A stretch of 64,000 nucleotides of DNA from RBG-16-66-20 sp036262835 (GCA_036262835.1 DATAID010000047.1:14369-78368); one strand, 5' to 3'; counted from the stretch's first letter, positions 1 through 9,012 are shown. A program made the numbers and translations. The notes: a model not told the origin generated them from the letters alone.

Positions 1-2
1 TG

Positions 3-758
3 AAGATCCGCACCTACCCCGCGCACGCCGCCAACCGCCCGGTCGCCATGATTCCCAACTGCGCCGCGACCCGGCACGCGCACTTCGTGCTGGATGGCAC
101 GGGGCCGGCCGAATTCGAGACCCCGTCGCTCGCCGACTGGCCGAAGGTCACGTGGACGCCGGATGCGAATTCCACGCGCGTGGATTTGAATACGCTGGAT
201 CGGAAAACCGTTCAAGGCTGGAAACCGGGCCAGCGCCTGCTGCTGTCCGGAAAGATGCTGACCGGCCGCGATGCCGCCCACAAGCGAATCCAGGACATGC
301 TGGCCAAGGGCGAGAAGCTGCCGGTCGATTTCACCAATCGCATCATCTACTACGTCGGTCCCGTCGACCCTGTGCGCGACGAGGTGGTTGGGCCAGCGGG
401 ACCGACGACGTCGACCCGCATGGACAAGTTCACCGAGATGATGCTGGCGCAGACGGGATTGATCGGCATGATCGGCAAGGCCGAGCGCGGCCCGGTCGCA
501 GTCGAGGCGATCAGGAAGCACAAGGCCGCCTACCTCATGGCGGTCGGCGGCGCGGCTTATCTGGTCGCCAAGGCGATCCGCCAGTCGAAGGTTCTCGCTT
601 TCAACGACCTCGGCATGGAAGCGATCTACGAGTTCGAGGTGAAGGACATGCCGGTCACGGTGGCGGTCGACGCGAATGGAACCTCGGTCCACCAGACCGG
701 GCCGCAGGAGTGGGAATCCAAAATCCGCTCGCTGAAGATTCCAGTACACGCAGCCTGA
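3..758 (+). CDS. fumA: Fumarate hydratase class I, C-terminal part (cut by window start)
   Basis: Catalyses fumarate + water <-> malate in the TCA cycle. The reading frame is open from base 3, so the gene begins upstream and only about 251 C-terminal residues are visible. They match the beta-type domain of iron-sulfur class I fumarases: an ATRHAHF segment near the start, GPAGPTTSTRMDKF at about bases 393-434, and a YLMAVGGAAYL stretch at about 532-564. The Fe-S cysteines lie in the missing N-terminal part. The gene ends 26 bases before the chosen start of the MFS gene. The class is secure; fumA versus fumB naming is not. Confidence 0.92.
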   Translation, partial: KIRTYPAHAANRPVAMIPNCAATRHAHFVLDGTGPAEFETPSLADWPKVTWTPDANSTRVDLNTLDRKTVQGWKPGQRLLLSGKMLTGRDAAHKRIQDMLAKGEKLPVDFTNRIIYYVGPVDPVRDEVVGPAGPTTSTRMDKFTEMMLAQTGLIGMIGKAERGPVAVEAIRKHKAAYLMAVGGAAYLVAKAIRQSKVLAFNDLGMEAIYEFEVKDMPVTVAVDANGTSVHQTGPQEWESKIRSLKIPVHAA

Positions 759-784
759 AAACTCGCTGGGGAGCGGTCTGGGCG

Positions 785-1933
785 ATGTACGCCGCAGGGG
801 TCGCCTGCGGCGCGTTCATCGGCAAGGCGCCGCCCGCCCTGCCCGGCCTGCGCGCCGAGCTCGGCCTGACGCTCGTCCAGTCGGGCTTCATCGCGACCAT
901 GATCAACCTGCTGGGCGCGATCGTCGGCCTGCTCATGGGCGTTCTGTGCGATCGCTATGGACACAAGCGCCTGGGGCTCGTCGGCTTGCTGGTCATGGCG
1001 GCGGGCGGCTTCATCGGCGCGGCGGCGCAGGGTTACGCCGTCCTCCTCTTCTCGCGATTCCTCGAGGGCGCCGGCTTCATCCTCTTCACGGTGACCGGCG
1101 CCGCGCTCATCAACGCCTCGACCGCGAACCTGCGCGACCGCAACCGCGCCATGGGGCTGTGGACCGCCTACATGCCGACCGGCGCGGCCCTCGCAATGCT
1201 GGTGACGCCCGCCGCGATGGCGCAGATGGGCTGGCGCGGGCTCTGGGTCGCCCTTTCCGTGGCGACGCTCGCGTGCGTCGTGCTCGTCTGGCGAACCGTT
1301 CCGGCGACGATACCTTCGGGCGTCGGCACTCTGCGGCTCGCCCGGGAGTCACTGGCGCAGCGCGGCAGCTGGGTGCTGTCGGTGCTTTTTCTTTTTTACG
1401 TCGCGCAATGGACTTCCGTCATGGTGTGGCTGCCGACTTTCGTCGTCGATGAGCGCGGCGGCAGCGCGGCCACGGCGGCTTTTCTCGGCGCGCTCATGGT
1501 CGCGGCCAATGTCCCGGGCAATCTGGCCGGGGGCTGGCTGCTCTCGCATGGGTTCCGGCGCGGCGCGATGGTGGTGGTCGCAAGCGCGATCTCGGCCGCC
1601 TGTTTCGCAGGAATGCTCGGCGACTGGCTGCCGGATCCCGTCCGTTTCGCCCTCGTCCTCCTGTTCTCCTGCTGCGCCGGCGCGATTCCCGCGGCGGTCC
1701 TCTCGGGTGTCCCGGTCCACGCGCGCTCGCCCGGGCATATCGCGACGACGAACGGCATGGTCATGCAGGCGGCCCAGCTCGGGCAATCGGTCGGACCGAT
1801 CCTCCTCGCCTGGCTCGCCTCGCACTACGGCGGCTGGAGCGCCACGCTCGGCACCATGCTCGCGTTCGCGGCCGCCGCCGGCGCGTGCGGGGTCGCCGTG
1901 GCGCGAATCGAGAGGGCTAGAATGTCGTCATGA
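785..1933 (+). CDS. MFS transporter
   Basis: Inner-membrane permease of the major facilitator superfamily, 382 residues with about 12 hydrophobic helices. The loop between helices 2 and 3 carries the family signature as GVLCDRYGHKRLG. The start is uncertain: ATG 785 has GGGGAG 11 bases upstream, but the frame is open further up (GTG 710) and a few more residues would complete helix 1. The stop overlaps the next start by four bases (ATGA), so it is coupled to HMG-CoA lyase and the CoA-transferase. Context suggests uptake of a carboxylic acid used by those enzymes; the substrate is inferred only. Confidence 0.88.
   Translation: MYAAGVACGAFIGKAPPALPGLRAELGLTLVQSGFIATMINLLGAIVGLLMGVLCDRYGHKRLGLVGLLVMAAGGFIGAAAQGYAVLLFSRFLEGAGFILFTVTGAALINASTANLRDRNRAMGLWTAYMPTGAALAMLVTPAAMAQMGWRGLWVALSVATLACVVLVWRTVPATIPSGVGTLRLARESLAQRGSWVLSVLFLFYVAQWTSVMVWLPTFVVDERGGSAATAAFLGALMVAANVPGNLAGGWLLSHGFRRGAMVVVASAISAACFAGMLGDWLPDPVRFALVLLFSCCAGAIPAAVLSGVPVHARSPGHIATTNGMVMQAAQLGQSVGPILLAWLASHYGGWSATLGTMLAFAAAAGACGVAVARIERARMSS
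1918..1923 (+). promoter_or_regulatory. TAGAAT box six bases before the HMG-CoA lyase start
   Basis: TAGAAT lies inside the end of the MFS gene, six bases before ATG 1930. The same arrangement occurs at several other starts in this window. If it is a -10 element, transcription would begin at or near the A of ATG and give a leaderless mRNA. No -35 match is seen. Confidence 0.3.
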
Positions 1934-2841
1934 GACAAATCCACATCTGCGAAGTCGGCCCGCGCGACGGGCTGCAGAACGCCCATCACCTCATGCCGAC
2001 CGAAGCGAAGAAGGCCTGGATCGCGGCCATGGCCGCGGCGGGCATCGAGGAAATCGAAGTGGGTTCCTTCGTGCCTCCGAAGCTGATCCCTGCGATGGCC
2101 GATACGGGAGACATTGTTTCCTTTTCTCTGGGACTAAAGGGCCTGAAAGTCGTCGCACTTGCACCCAACGTCAAGGGGTTCGAAAGAGCAGTCGCGGCCG
2201 GAGCGCACAAGGTCACCTTTCCGGTCTCCGCCTCGCGCGCGCACAGCGCGGCAAACGTGCGCATGACGCCGGAACAGATGGTCGCGCAGGTAAAGCAGTG
2301 CGTGGACATGCGCGGCAAGGCCGGGCCGGAAATCGAGGCCGGAGTGTCGACTGCGTTCGGCTGCACGATGCAGGGCGAAGTGCCCGAGGACGACGTCGTT
2401 CGGCTGGCCGTCATGCTTGCCGAAGCGGGCGTGGATTGCATCGCCCTGGCAGACACGGTCGGCTATGCCAATCCGGCCCAGATCAGGAGGCTGTTCAGGA
2501 AAGTAAAGAAGGAAATCGGCGACAAGCTCGAAGCAGCGCACCTGCACAACACGCGCGGCCTCGGGCTTGCCAACGCGCTCGCCGCCTACGAGGAAGGCGT
2601 CCGCCATTTCGATTCCTCGATGGGCGGCCTCGGCGGCTGCCCGTTCGCGCCCGGGGCGAGCGGCAACGTCATCACCGAGGACCTCGTCTTCATGTTCGAG
2701 AGCATGGGCGTGCCGACCGGCGTGGACTTCGAGAAGCTCATGAAGGCGCGCGAGCTGCTCGTGAAGGGGATTCCGGAGGAGCCGGTGTATGGGCACACGC
2801 CGCTCGCCGGCCTGCCGAAAGGCTTCAAGCGCGCCGCATGA
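1930..2841 (+). CDS. mvaB: Hydroxymethylglutaryl-CoA lyase
   Basis: Cleaves 3-hydroxy-3-methylglutaryl-CoA to acetyl-CoA and acetoacetate. The 303-residue length is normal for bacterial enzymes. Visible motifs are EVGPRDGLQN at residues 8-17 (catalytic Arg-Asp), the metal-binding HLHNTRG segment near residue 200, and the lyase signature SSMGGLGGCPFAPGA with its active-site cysteine near residue 237. It is joined by ATGA overlaps to the MFS gene before it and the CoA-transferase after it. Leucine breakdown is the usual role, but no other leucine-pathway gene is here, so use of free hydroxymethylglutarate or a related acid is possible. Confidence 0.93.
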   Translation: MRQIHICEVGPRDGLQNAHHLMPTEAKKAWIAAMAAAGIEEIEVGSFVPPKLIPAMADTGDIVSFSLGLKGLKVVALAPNVKGFERAVAAGAHKVTFPVSASRAHSAANVRMTPEQMVAQVKQCVDMRGKAGPEIEAGVSTAFGCTMQGEVPEDDVVRLAVMLAEAGVDCIALADTVGYANPAQIRRLFRKVKKEIGDKLEAAHLHNTRGLGLANALAAYEEGVRHFDSSMGGLGGCPFAPGASGNVITEDLVFMFESMGVPTGVDFEKLMKARELLVKGIPEEPVYGHTPLAGLPKGFKRAA

Positions 2842-4037
2842 AGCGCCTGCCCCTGGAGGGCATCCGCGTCGTCGAGTTCGCGCACATGGTCATGGGGCCG
2901 TCGTGCGGGCTGGTGCTCGCCGACCTGGGCGCCGAGGTGATCAAGGTCGAGCCGCTCGAGGGCGACAACACGCGCCGCCTGCAGCACGCCGGCGCGGGCT
3001 TTTTCCCGGTATTCAACCGCAACAAGAAGAGCCTCGCCATCGACCTGAAGAGGCCGGAGGGCAAGGCGATCGTTTACAGGCTCCTCGATTCGGCCGACGT
3101 GCTGACCGAGAACTTCCGCCCGGGCGCGCTCGACAAGCTGGGTTTTTCCTGTTCTGAAATCCAGAAACGAAACCCTCGGCTCATCTATTGCTCGCTGAAG
3201 GGCTTCCTCGACGGGCCCTACGACCACCGCGCGTCGCTCGACGAGGTGGTGCAGATGATGGGCGGCCTCGCCTACATGACCGGGCTGCCGGACCGGCCGC
3301 TGCGCGCCGGCTCGTCCGTCGTGGACATCATGGGCGGCACCTTCGCCGCGGTCGGGATCCTCGCCGCGCTGCGCGAGCGCGACTCGACCGGCAAGGGCAA
3401 GCGGGTGACGAGCGCGCTCTTCGAGAGCACGGCCCTCCTCGTCGCCCAGCACATGTCCCAGTACGAGATCACCGGCGAAGCGCCACCGCCCATGTCGGTC
3501 AAGCGCCCCGCCTGGGGCGTGTACGACATCTTCGAGACCGCGGGCGGCGGGCGCCTGTTCATCGGCATCGTCACCGACACCCAATGGGACGTCTTCTGCC
3601 GCGAATTCGGCGAAAAGGAGCTCGCGATCGACCCGCGCCTGAAGAGCAACGCCCTGCGCGTCAAGGAGCGCGGCTGGCTCATCCCGCGCCTGGGCGAAAT
3701 CTTCAGGAAGTGGCCGCAAAAGGAGCTTGAGAAGAGGATCGAGGACATCGGCCTGCCCTACGCGCCCATCTCGAAGCCCTGGGACCTGCTCGAGGACCCG
3801 CACCTGAAAGCGTCGGGCGGCCTCTTCGAGACGCGTATTCCGGGCGGCAAGACCATCCGCATTCCCGGGCTGCCGATCGCGCTCGATGGCGAGCGCCTGC
3901 CAAAGCGCGCCGATCCGCCTGAATTGGGCGGAAACGGCGCGGAATTGCTGCGGGGGCTGGGCTGTTCCCCCGAGGAAGTCGCAACGCTCGTCGAGCGACG
4001 TATAGTCGCGTTTCCCACTGGAGGAGGCACCCCATGA
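2838..4037 (+). CDS. CaiB/BaiF family III CoA-transferase
   Basis: Moves CoA between carboxylic acids (399 residues, full length). The N-terminal Rossmann part reads VVEFAHMVMGPSCGLVLADLG. The expected catalytic aspartate is D163 in SSVVDIMGG, followed by the typical GILAALRER helix. ATG 2838 overlaps the lyase stop, and the frame's long upstream extension is only a shadow of the two preceding genes. Next to HMG-CoA lyase, the simplest inference is a succinyl-CoA-dependent transferase acting on hydroxymethylglutarate or a similar dicarboxylate, supplying the lyase. Acceptor and donor cannot be read from sequence. Confidence 0.9.
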   Translation: MKRLPLEGIRVVEFAHMVMGPSCGLVLADLGAEVIKVEPLEGDNTRRLQHAGAGFFPVFNRNKKSLAIDLKRPEGKAIVYRLLDSADVLTENFRPGALDKLGFSCSEIQKRNPRLIYCSLKGFLDGPYDHRASLDEVVQMMGGLAYMTGLPDRPLRAGSSVVDIMGGTFAAVGILAALRERDSTGKGKRVTSALFESTALLVAQHMSQYEITGEAPPPMSVKRPAWGVYDIFETAGGGRLFIGIVTDTQWDVFCREFGEKELAIDPRLKSNALRVKERGWLIPRLGEIFRKWPQKELEKRIEDIGLPYAPISKPWDLLEDPHLKASGGLFETRIPGGKTIRIPGLPIALDGERLPKRADPPELGGNGAELLRGLGCSPEEVATLVERRIVAFPTGGGTP

Positions 4038-5002
4038 AGAAGGTAGAGGCAGGCAACCCGTTGATTCTTGATCCGCGCCGGCGAACGCTCCTGCGCGGCA
4101 TGGCCGCCCTGGGCGGCGCGCTCGCGCTCGGCGCGTGCGGCTCGATGGAGGCGATGGGCCCCGGCTCGGGCGGCAGCGCGCGCCTCTCCGGCGGGCGCCT
4201 CTCCGTGCGCTGGCTGGGCGGCGGCGTGGCCGAGCTCGCGACCCCCGACTACAGGCAGATCGCCTATGCCGATGCCTGGTTCTGGCACAACAGCGGCTGG
4301 ACGCCCTTCAACGTGCCGAGGCCGGCCGAGTACGGCAGCGCGGCGGCCTTCGCCCAGTACGTGCGCGCGAAGAATCCGCAGGCGGTGCTGGTCATGCTCA
4401 CGCATGATCATGGCGACCATATCGGCGACTATTTCGAGTCGCTCAAGGCGCTGGCCGACGCCGGCATCCCGGTTCTCACCACCGGGCAGAGCGATCTCAT
4501 GCGCTCGCCGACCGGGCTCGTCCCGGACTTCAAGAAAGCCGGCCTGGAGCCGGCAAAAATCGTCGCCAACGGCGGCGCCGGCATGAACTTCGGCGGCATC
4601 ACCCGGCACGGCGCCATGTCGGCGCGGCTGGTGCCCGCGGTGCACTCGACGCTGCACGCCTATCCGGCCGTCGGCTTCATGCTCGACCTCGGCGGCGTGC
4701 GCACCTATATCAGCGGCGACACCGACCTTTTCAGCGAGATGAAGACGCTCGGCGAGCGCTACCAGCCGAACCTCGCGCTCATCTGCGTCGGCGACGGCCC
4801 GTACACCATGGGGCCGGAGGAAGCCGCGCGCGCCTGCCAGTGGCTCGGCGTCTCGCACGCGATTCCCTACCACTACGCGCACAACCCGGCGGTCAAGGGC
4901 GTGGGGGGCGGCGAGGAGTTCCGCAAGGCGATGGCGGCCATCGCGCCCTCGGTGAAAGTCACCGTCATGAAACCGGGCGAGACGGTCACGATCCAGACCT
5001 GA
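4034..5002 (+). CDS. Exported metallo-beta-lactamase-fold hydrolase (UlaG-like)
   Basis: 322 residues. The N-terminus has RRRTLL at residues 15-20, a hydrophobic stretch and a lipobox-like LGAC with C35, suggesting Tat export and possibly lipid attachment. The metal site is THDHGDH (H124, H126, D128, H129), with later ligands in AVHS, SGDTD and PYHYAH. GGAGGAGG sits before ATG 4034, and TATAGT at 4001-4006 could serve as an internal -10. It is the last of four ATGA-overlapped genes. It could be a periplasmic lactonase or phosphodiesterase feeding the operon; the substrate is unknown. Confidence 0.85.
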   Translation: MKKVEAGNPLILDPRRRTLLRGMAALGGALALGACGSMEAMGPGSGGSARLSGGRLSVRWLGGGVAELATPDYRQIAYADAWFWHNSGWTPFNVPRPAEYGSAAAFAQYVRAKNPQAVLVMLTHDHGDHIGDYFESLKALADAGIPVLTTGQSDLMRSPTGLVPDFKKAGLEPAKIVANGGAGMNFGGITRHGAMSARLVPAVHSTLHAYPAVGFMLDLGGVRTYISGDTDLFSEMKTLGERYQPNLALICVGDGPYTMGPEEAARACQWLGVSHAIPYHYAHNPAVKGVGGGEEFRKAMAAIAPSVKVTVMKPGETVTIQT

Positions 5003-5024
5003 GCCGCACCGGGCGCAGGAAAAG

Positions 5025-5054
5025 AAACGGGACCCTCGGGTCCCGTTTGTTTTT
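5025..5054. terminator. Bidirectional rho-independent terminator
   Basis: A 10-bp perfect stem, AAACGGGACC (5025-5034) with GGTCCCGTTT (5039-5048), has a CTCG loop. GTTTTT follows on the + strand. On the - strand the downstream side reads CTTTTCC. It sits between the convergent MBL-fold and prpE genes and overlaps the last bases of prpE, so it probably ends both operons. Confidence 0.88.
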
Positions 5055-6924
5055 AGCGGAGCGCCTGGCGGATCTGCTCGAGCGCGCCGGGATCCTCGAT
5101 GGTGGTGAGGTCCCCCGGGTCGCGCCCTTCGGCGAGCGCCTGGATGGAGCGCCGCAGCGTCTTGCCCGAGCGGGTTTTCGGCAGCAAGGTCACGAAGTGC
5201 ACGGCCCTGGGCCTCGCGATCGCGCCCAATTGTTTGTCCACGGTCTGCATGATTTCTTCCGCCGAGGTTTTCTTCGCCGGGTCTTTCAATACGGCGAACG
5301 TCAAGGGCATCTGGCCCTTCAGGGGATCGGCCACGCCGACGACGGCGCACTCCGCGACGTTGGCGTGCATGTTCACCGCCTCCTCGATCTCGCGCGTGCC
5401 GAGGCGATGGCCGGCGACGTTGATGACGTCGTCGGTGCGCCCGAGGATGAAGTAGTAGCCGTCCTTGTCGCGGATGCCCCAGTCGAACGTGGAATAGACG
5501 AGCTTTTTCGAGAACGTCGAAAAGTACGTCTTCACGAAGCGCTCGTCGTCGCCCCAGATCGTCGTCATGCAGCCGGGTGGCAGCGGCGGCTCGATCGCGA
5601 CGACCGCTTTTTCGTCGGCGCCCGCCTCGCTCGCGTCCGCTTCGCGCAGCAGCTTCAGGTCATAGCCGTAGGCGGGAAAGGACGGGCTGCCGTACTTGAT
5701 CCGCGTCTTCTCCACGCCGTGCATCGCGGTCAGCACCGGCCAGCCGGTCTCGGTCTGCCAGTAGTGGTCGATCACCGGCTTGCCGAGGCCCTCGGAGATC
5801 CAGGCGTGCGTCGGCTCGTCGAGCGGCTCGCCCGCGAGGAACAGGTGCTTGAGCGACGACAGGTCGTACTTCTTCAGGAGCGCGACGTCGTGCTTCTTCA
5901 GCACGCGAATGGCGGTCGGCGCCGAGAACATCACGTTGACCTTGTAGTCCTGGACGATCTTCCACCACACCCCGGCGTCGGGCCGGATCGGCACGCCTTC
6001 GTAGAGGATGGTCGTCATCCCCACGATGAGGGGCGCATAGATGATGTACGAATGCCCGACCGCCCAGCCGATGTCCGAGGTGGTGAAGATCGTCTCGCCC
6101 GGGCCGCCGCAATAGATGTATTCCATCGAGGCCGCCATCGACACCGCATGGCCGCCGGTGTCGCGCTGCACGCCCTTGGGCCGGCCCGTCGTGCCGGAGG
6201 TGTAGAGGATGTAGGAAGGCTCGCTCGACTCGAGCCACTGGCAAGGGACCTCCTTGCCCGCGAAGCCTTTCGAGAAAGACGCCCAGTCCACGTCGCGGTC
6301 CTTGACGACCGGCATGTTCGGATCGAGGCCCCGGTTGAAGATCAGAACCTTCTTCGGCGGATGCTTCGAGAGCTTGATCGATTCATCCACGAGCGGCTTA
6401 TAAGGGACCACCTTGCCCGCCCGGCTGCCGCCGTCGGCGGTAATCATCAGCACCGGGCGCGCATCGTCGATGCGCGCCGCGAGGCTCGCGGCAGCGAAGC
6501 CGCCGAAGACCACCGAATGCACCGCGCCCAGGCGCGCGCACGCGAGGATGGCGAACACCGCCTCGGGCATGTTCGGCATGTAGACGATCACCCGGTCGCC
6601 GCGCTTGACCCCGAGCGACTGCATCATCGCCGCGACGCGATTCACTTCCTGATGCAGCTGCCGGTAGGTGCAGGTTTCCGTTTTGTCGACTTCGGTGGAG
6701 ATCCAGACGAGCGCCTTCTGGTCTCCGCGCTCCTTCAGGTGCCGATCGACGGCGTTGTAGCAAAGATTGGTTTCTCCACCGACGAACCATTTCGCGAACG
6801 GGGGCCGCGAATAGTCCAGCACCTTCGAAAAGGGCCTGTGCCAGTGGATGCGTTCCGCTTCCTTGCTCCAGAAAGCGTCGCGCTCGGCGAGCGAGCGCCG
6901 GTGAAATTCCTTGGAGGTCGTCAT
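5053..6924 (-). CDS. prpE: Propionate--CoA ligase
   Basis: ATP-dependent acyl-CoA synthetase, 623 residues, close to the usual PrpE length. The adenylation P-loop reads YTSGTTGRPKG. The acyl-pocket region has YWQTETGWP, where acetyl-CoA synthetases carry WWQTETGG, which favours propionate. The acylation-sensitive catalytic lysine is in TRSGKTLRR near residue 588. The start overlaps the acuI-like stop (ATGA). It is the last gene of the long operon beginning at sdhC. Its product would feed the methylcitrate genes at 22107-25780. Confidence 0.88.
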   Translation of the reverse strand: MTTSKEFHRRSLAERDAFWSKEAERIHWHRPFSKVLDYSRPPFAKWFVGGETNLCYNAVDRHLKERGDQKALVWISTEVDKTETCTYRQLHQEVNRVAAMMQSLGVKRGDRVIVYMPNMPEAVFAILACARLGAVHSVVFGGFAAASLAARIDDARPVLMITADGGSRAGKVVPYKPLVDESIKLSKHPPKKVLIFNRGLDPNMPVVKDRDVDWASFSKGFAGKEVPCQWLESSEPSYILYTSGTTGRPKGVQRDTGGHAVSMAASMEYIYCGGPGETIFTTSDIGWAVGHSYIIYAPLIVGMTTILYEGVPIRPDAGVWWKIVQDYKVNVMFSAPTAIRVLKKHDVALLKKYDLSSLKHLFLAGEPLDEPTHAWISEGLGKPVIDHYWQTETGWPVLTAMHGVEKTRIKYGSPSFPAYGYDLKLLREADASEAGADEKAVVAIEPPLPPGCMTTIWGDDERFVKTYFSTFSKKLVYSTFDWGIRDKDGYYFILGRTDDVINVAGHRLGTREIEEAVNMHANVAECAVVGVADPLKGQMPLTFAVLKDPAKKTSAEEIMQTVDKQLGAIARPRAVHFVTLLPKTRSGKTLRRSIQALAEGRDPGDLTTIEDPGALEQIRQALR

Positions 6925-7925
6925 GCGTTCAGGTCCACCACGATACGGCCCACGATCTTCGCGTTGATGAAGTCGTCGAACACCTTGGGCAAGTCGGCAA
7001 AGGGAATCGTGCGCGCCATCTCCTTCAGCATCGGCGGCTTGAGGTCGGTCGCGAGCCGGCCCCAGACCTCGCGCTCGAGCTCGGGCGACGGCGCATCGGT
7101 CGAGTTGATGCCGAGCAGGCTCGCGCCGCGCAGGATGAAGGGCATCACCGTTGTATTGAGGCCCGGGCTCGCGGCGAGGCCGATCGAGGCGATCACGCCG
7201 TTGAACTTCATCGTGCTCGCCATCCAGGCGAGCACCTCGCCGCCGAGGTTGTCCACTGCGCCCGCCCAGGTCGCTTTGTCCAGAGGCTTGATTTTGGCGA
7301 GATCGAGCGTTTTTCGATCGAGGATGCTTTTCGCGCCCAACTTCCTGAGCTTGTCGCCTTCGCTTTCCTTCCCGGTGAGGGCTGTGACCTCGTAGCCGAG
7401 CCTGGCCAGAGCCGCGATGGCAATGCTTCCGACGCCGCCCGTGGCGCCGCTCACAACAACCGGGCCGTTCGAAGGCTTGAGGCCGTTTTTCTCCATCTTC
7501 ACGATGGCGAGACCCGCGGTATAGCCCGCGGTGCCGAAGGCCATCGCCTCCCAGAGCGTCAGGTCCTTGGGCAGCTTGACGGCCCAATTGGCCGGAATAC
7601 GCGCGTATTCCGAGTAGCCGCCGTGATGCTTTACGCCCAGTTCATGGCCGACGGCCAGGATCGCGTCACCTTTCGAGAAGCGGGGATCCTTGGATTCGGT
7701 GACCGTGCCCGCGAGGTCGATTCCGCCGATGCACTCGGGCCTGAGCAGGATCCGCCCTTTGCCGGTGGCCGCGAGCGCGTCCTTGTAGTTGACGTCCGAG
7801 TACGCGACCCGCACGACGAGCTCTCCCGGATCGAGATCGTTCAACGTGCAATCGACGAACTCGGCGCGAATGCTCTTGTCGACCGTCGTGAGCTTGTATG
7901 CCTTGAAGCTACCTGCCTCGGCCAT
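6921..7925 (-). CDS. acuI: Acrylyl-CoA reductase, AcuI/YhdH type
   Basis: NADPH-dependent medium-chain reductase of 334 residues. It has the AcuI/YhdH N-terminal pattern (YSDVNYKDALA, then IGGIDLAG) and the dinucleotide-binding GATGGVGSIA. Characterised relatives reduce acrylyl-CoA to propionyl-CoA, which protects against this electrophile and completes 3-hydroxypropionate or acrylate use. ATG 7925 is chosen because the family begins just before this point; the frame runs further up inside zapE. It overlaps the zapE end by 17 bases and prpE by four, so AcuI and PrpE form a coupled pair delivering propionyl-CoA. Confidence 0.85.
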   Translation of the reverse strand: MAEAGSFKAYKLTTVDKSIRAEFVDCTLNDLDPGELVVRVAYSDVNYKDALAATGKGRILLRPECIGGIDLAGTVTESKDPRFSKGDAILAVGHELGVKHHGGYSEYARIPANWAVKLPKDLTLWEAMAFGTAGYTAGLAIVKMEKNGLKPSNGPVVVSGATGGVGSIAIAALARLGYEVTALTGKESEGDKLRKLGAKSILDRKTLDLAKIKPLDKATWAGAVDNLGGEVLAWMASTMKFNGVIASIGLAASPGLNTTVMPFILRGASLLGINSTDAPSPELEREVWGRLATDLKPPMLKEMARTIPFADLPKVFDDFINAKIVGRIVVDLNA

Positions 7926-9012
7926 CGGCCCTCCTCCGTTCGGACTGAAGATACTGCACGGATTGCATCTCGTGAAGCCTGCTGGCGGTGCGCTGGAATT
8001 CGGCCGCCGCGGTCTTCGCGTCCTCGCCCCCGTCGCTGAAGAGCTCCTCCGGCTGCGCCGCCGCCGAAACCACGAGCTTGACGCGGTCGTCGTAGAAGAT
8101 ATCGACCAGCCAGGTGAAGCGCCGCGCCGCATCGGAATCCTTCGCCGACATGCGCGGGACGCCCGAGAGCATCACCGTATGGAAACGCTTTGCGAGGTCC
8201 ACGTAGTCGGCGTACGAGCGCGGCCCGCCGCACAACGCCTCGAAATCGAACCAGACAAGCGCGCCCGCCCGCTTGCGATAGGGAATCGTGCGGCCCTCGA
8301 CATCGAGCGGATGGTCCTCCTCCTCGACGTCCTTCAGCTCCTGGAAGATTCTCTCCATCGCGACGCCGTCTCCGACGTGATAGACCTTGAGCTTTTCCAT
8401 CTTGAGGCGCCGGTAGTCGGTGCCGCCGTCCACCGCGACCACGTCGAGGCGGTCCTTGATCAGCTCGATCGCCGGCAGGAAGCGCTCGCGCTGCAGGCCG
8501 CTCTCGTAGAGCCGGTCGGGGCTGTAGTTGCTCGTCATCACGAACTCGACGCCGCGGTCCATCGACTGCTCGAGAAACCGGCCGAGGATCATGGCATCGG
8601 CGATGTCGGAGACGTGGAACTCGTCGAAGCAGACGAGGCGCCAGCGCTTGGCGGTGCGCTCGGCCACAGTCGAGAGCGGGTCCTCGACGCCCTTCAGCTC
8701 CTCCATCTCGCGATGGATCTCGCGCATGAAATGGTGGAAATGCACGCGCCGCTTCCTCACAAGCGGCACGCAGAGGAAGAACGCATCCATGAGGAAGCTC
8801 TTGCCCCGCCCGACCGGCCCCCAGAGGTAGACGCCCTTCGGCAGCGGCGGCTTGACGAGCAGGCGCTTGAGCGCGTTGTCGCGCTTCGCCTTGTACGCGC
8901 TCCACTCCTCGTAGAGCCGCTGCAGCCGCTCCACGGCCCGGCGCTGCGACTCGTCGGCGACGAAGCCGCGCCGGGTCAGGCTTTCCCGATAGAGCGAAAC
9001 GACGTCGGTCAT
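7909..9012 (-). CDS. zapE: Cell-division ATPase ZapE (AFG1 family)
   Basis: 367 residues, normal for the family. Walker A is WGPVGRGKS, Walker B is LVCFDEFHVSD, and MTSNYSPDRLY follows as the sensor region. In Escherichia coli ZapE is an FtsZ-associated ATPase; the mitochondrial relative handles respiratory-chain proteins. It overlaps the upstream transporter stop (ATGA) and the downstream acuI-like gene by 17 bases. Being in an operon with succinate dehydrogenase and other mitochondrial-type enzymes may be chance or may fit the AFG1-like role. Confidence 0.92.
   Translation of the reverse strand: MTDVVSLYRESLTRRGFVADESQRRAVERLQRLYEEWSAYKAKRDNALKRLLVKPPLPKGVYLWGPVGRGKSFLMDAFFLCVPLVRKRRVHFHHFMREIHREMEELKGVEDPLSTVAERTAKRWRLVCFDEFHVSDIADAMILGRFLEQSMDRGVEFVMTSNYSPDRLYESGLQRERFLPAIELIKDRLDVVAVDGGTDYRRLKMEKLKVYHVGDGVAMERIFQELKDVEEEDHPLDVEGRTIPYRKRAGALVWFDFEALCGGPRSYADYVDLAKRFHTVMLSGVPRMSAKDSDAARRFTWLVDIFYDDRVKLVVSAAAQPEELFSDGGEDAKTAAAEFQRTASRLHEMQSVQYLQSERRRADGRGR

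Noticed and set aside
1449..2837. In-frame extension upstream of the CoA-transferase
   Set aside because: It overlaps the transporter and HMG-CoA lyase genes entirely. The ATG at 2838 gives the correct family N-terminus and an ATGA junction.
5053..6924. Acetyl-CoA synthetase (acs) for the 5053 gene
   Set aside because: The pocket segment YWQTETGWP and the acuI/prp context favour propionate; acetate use as a side reaction is still likely.
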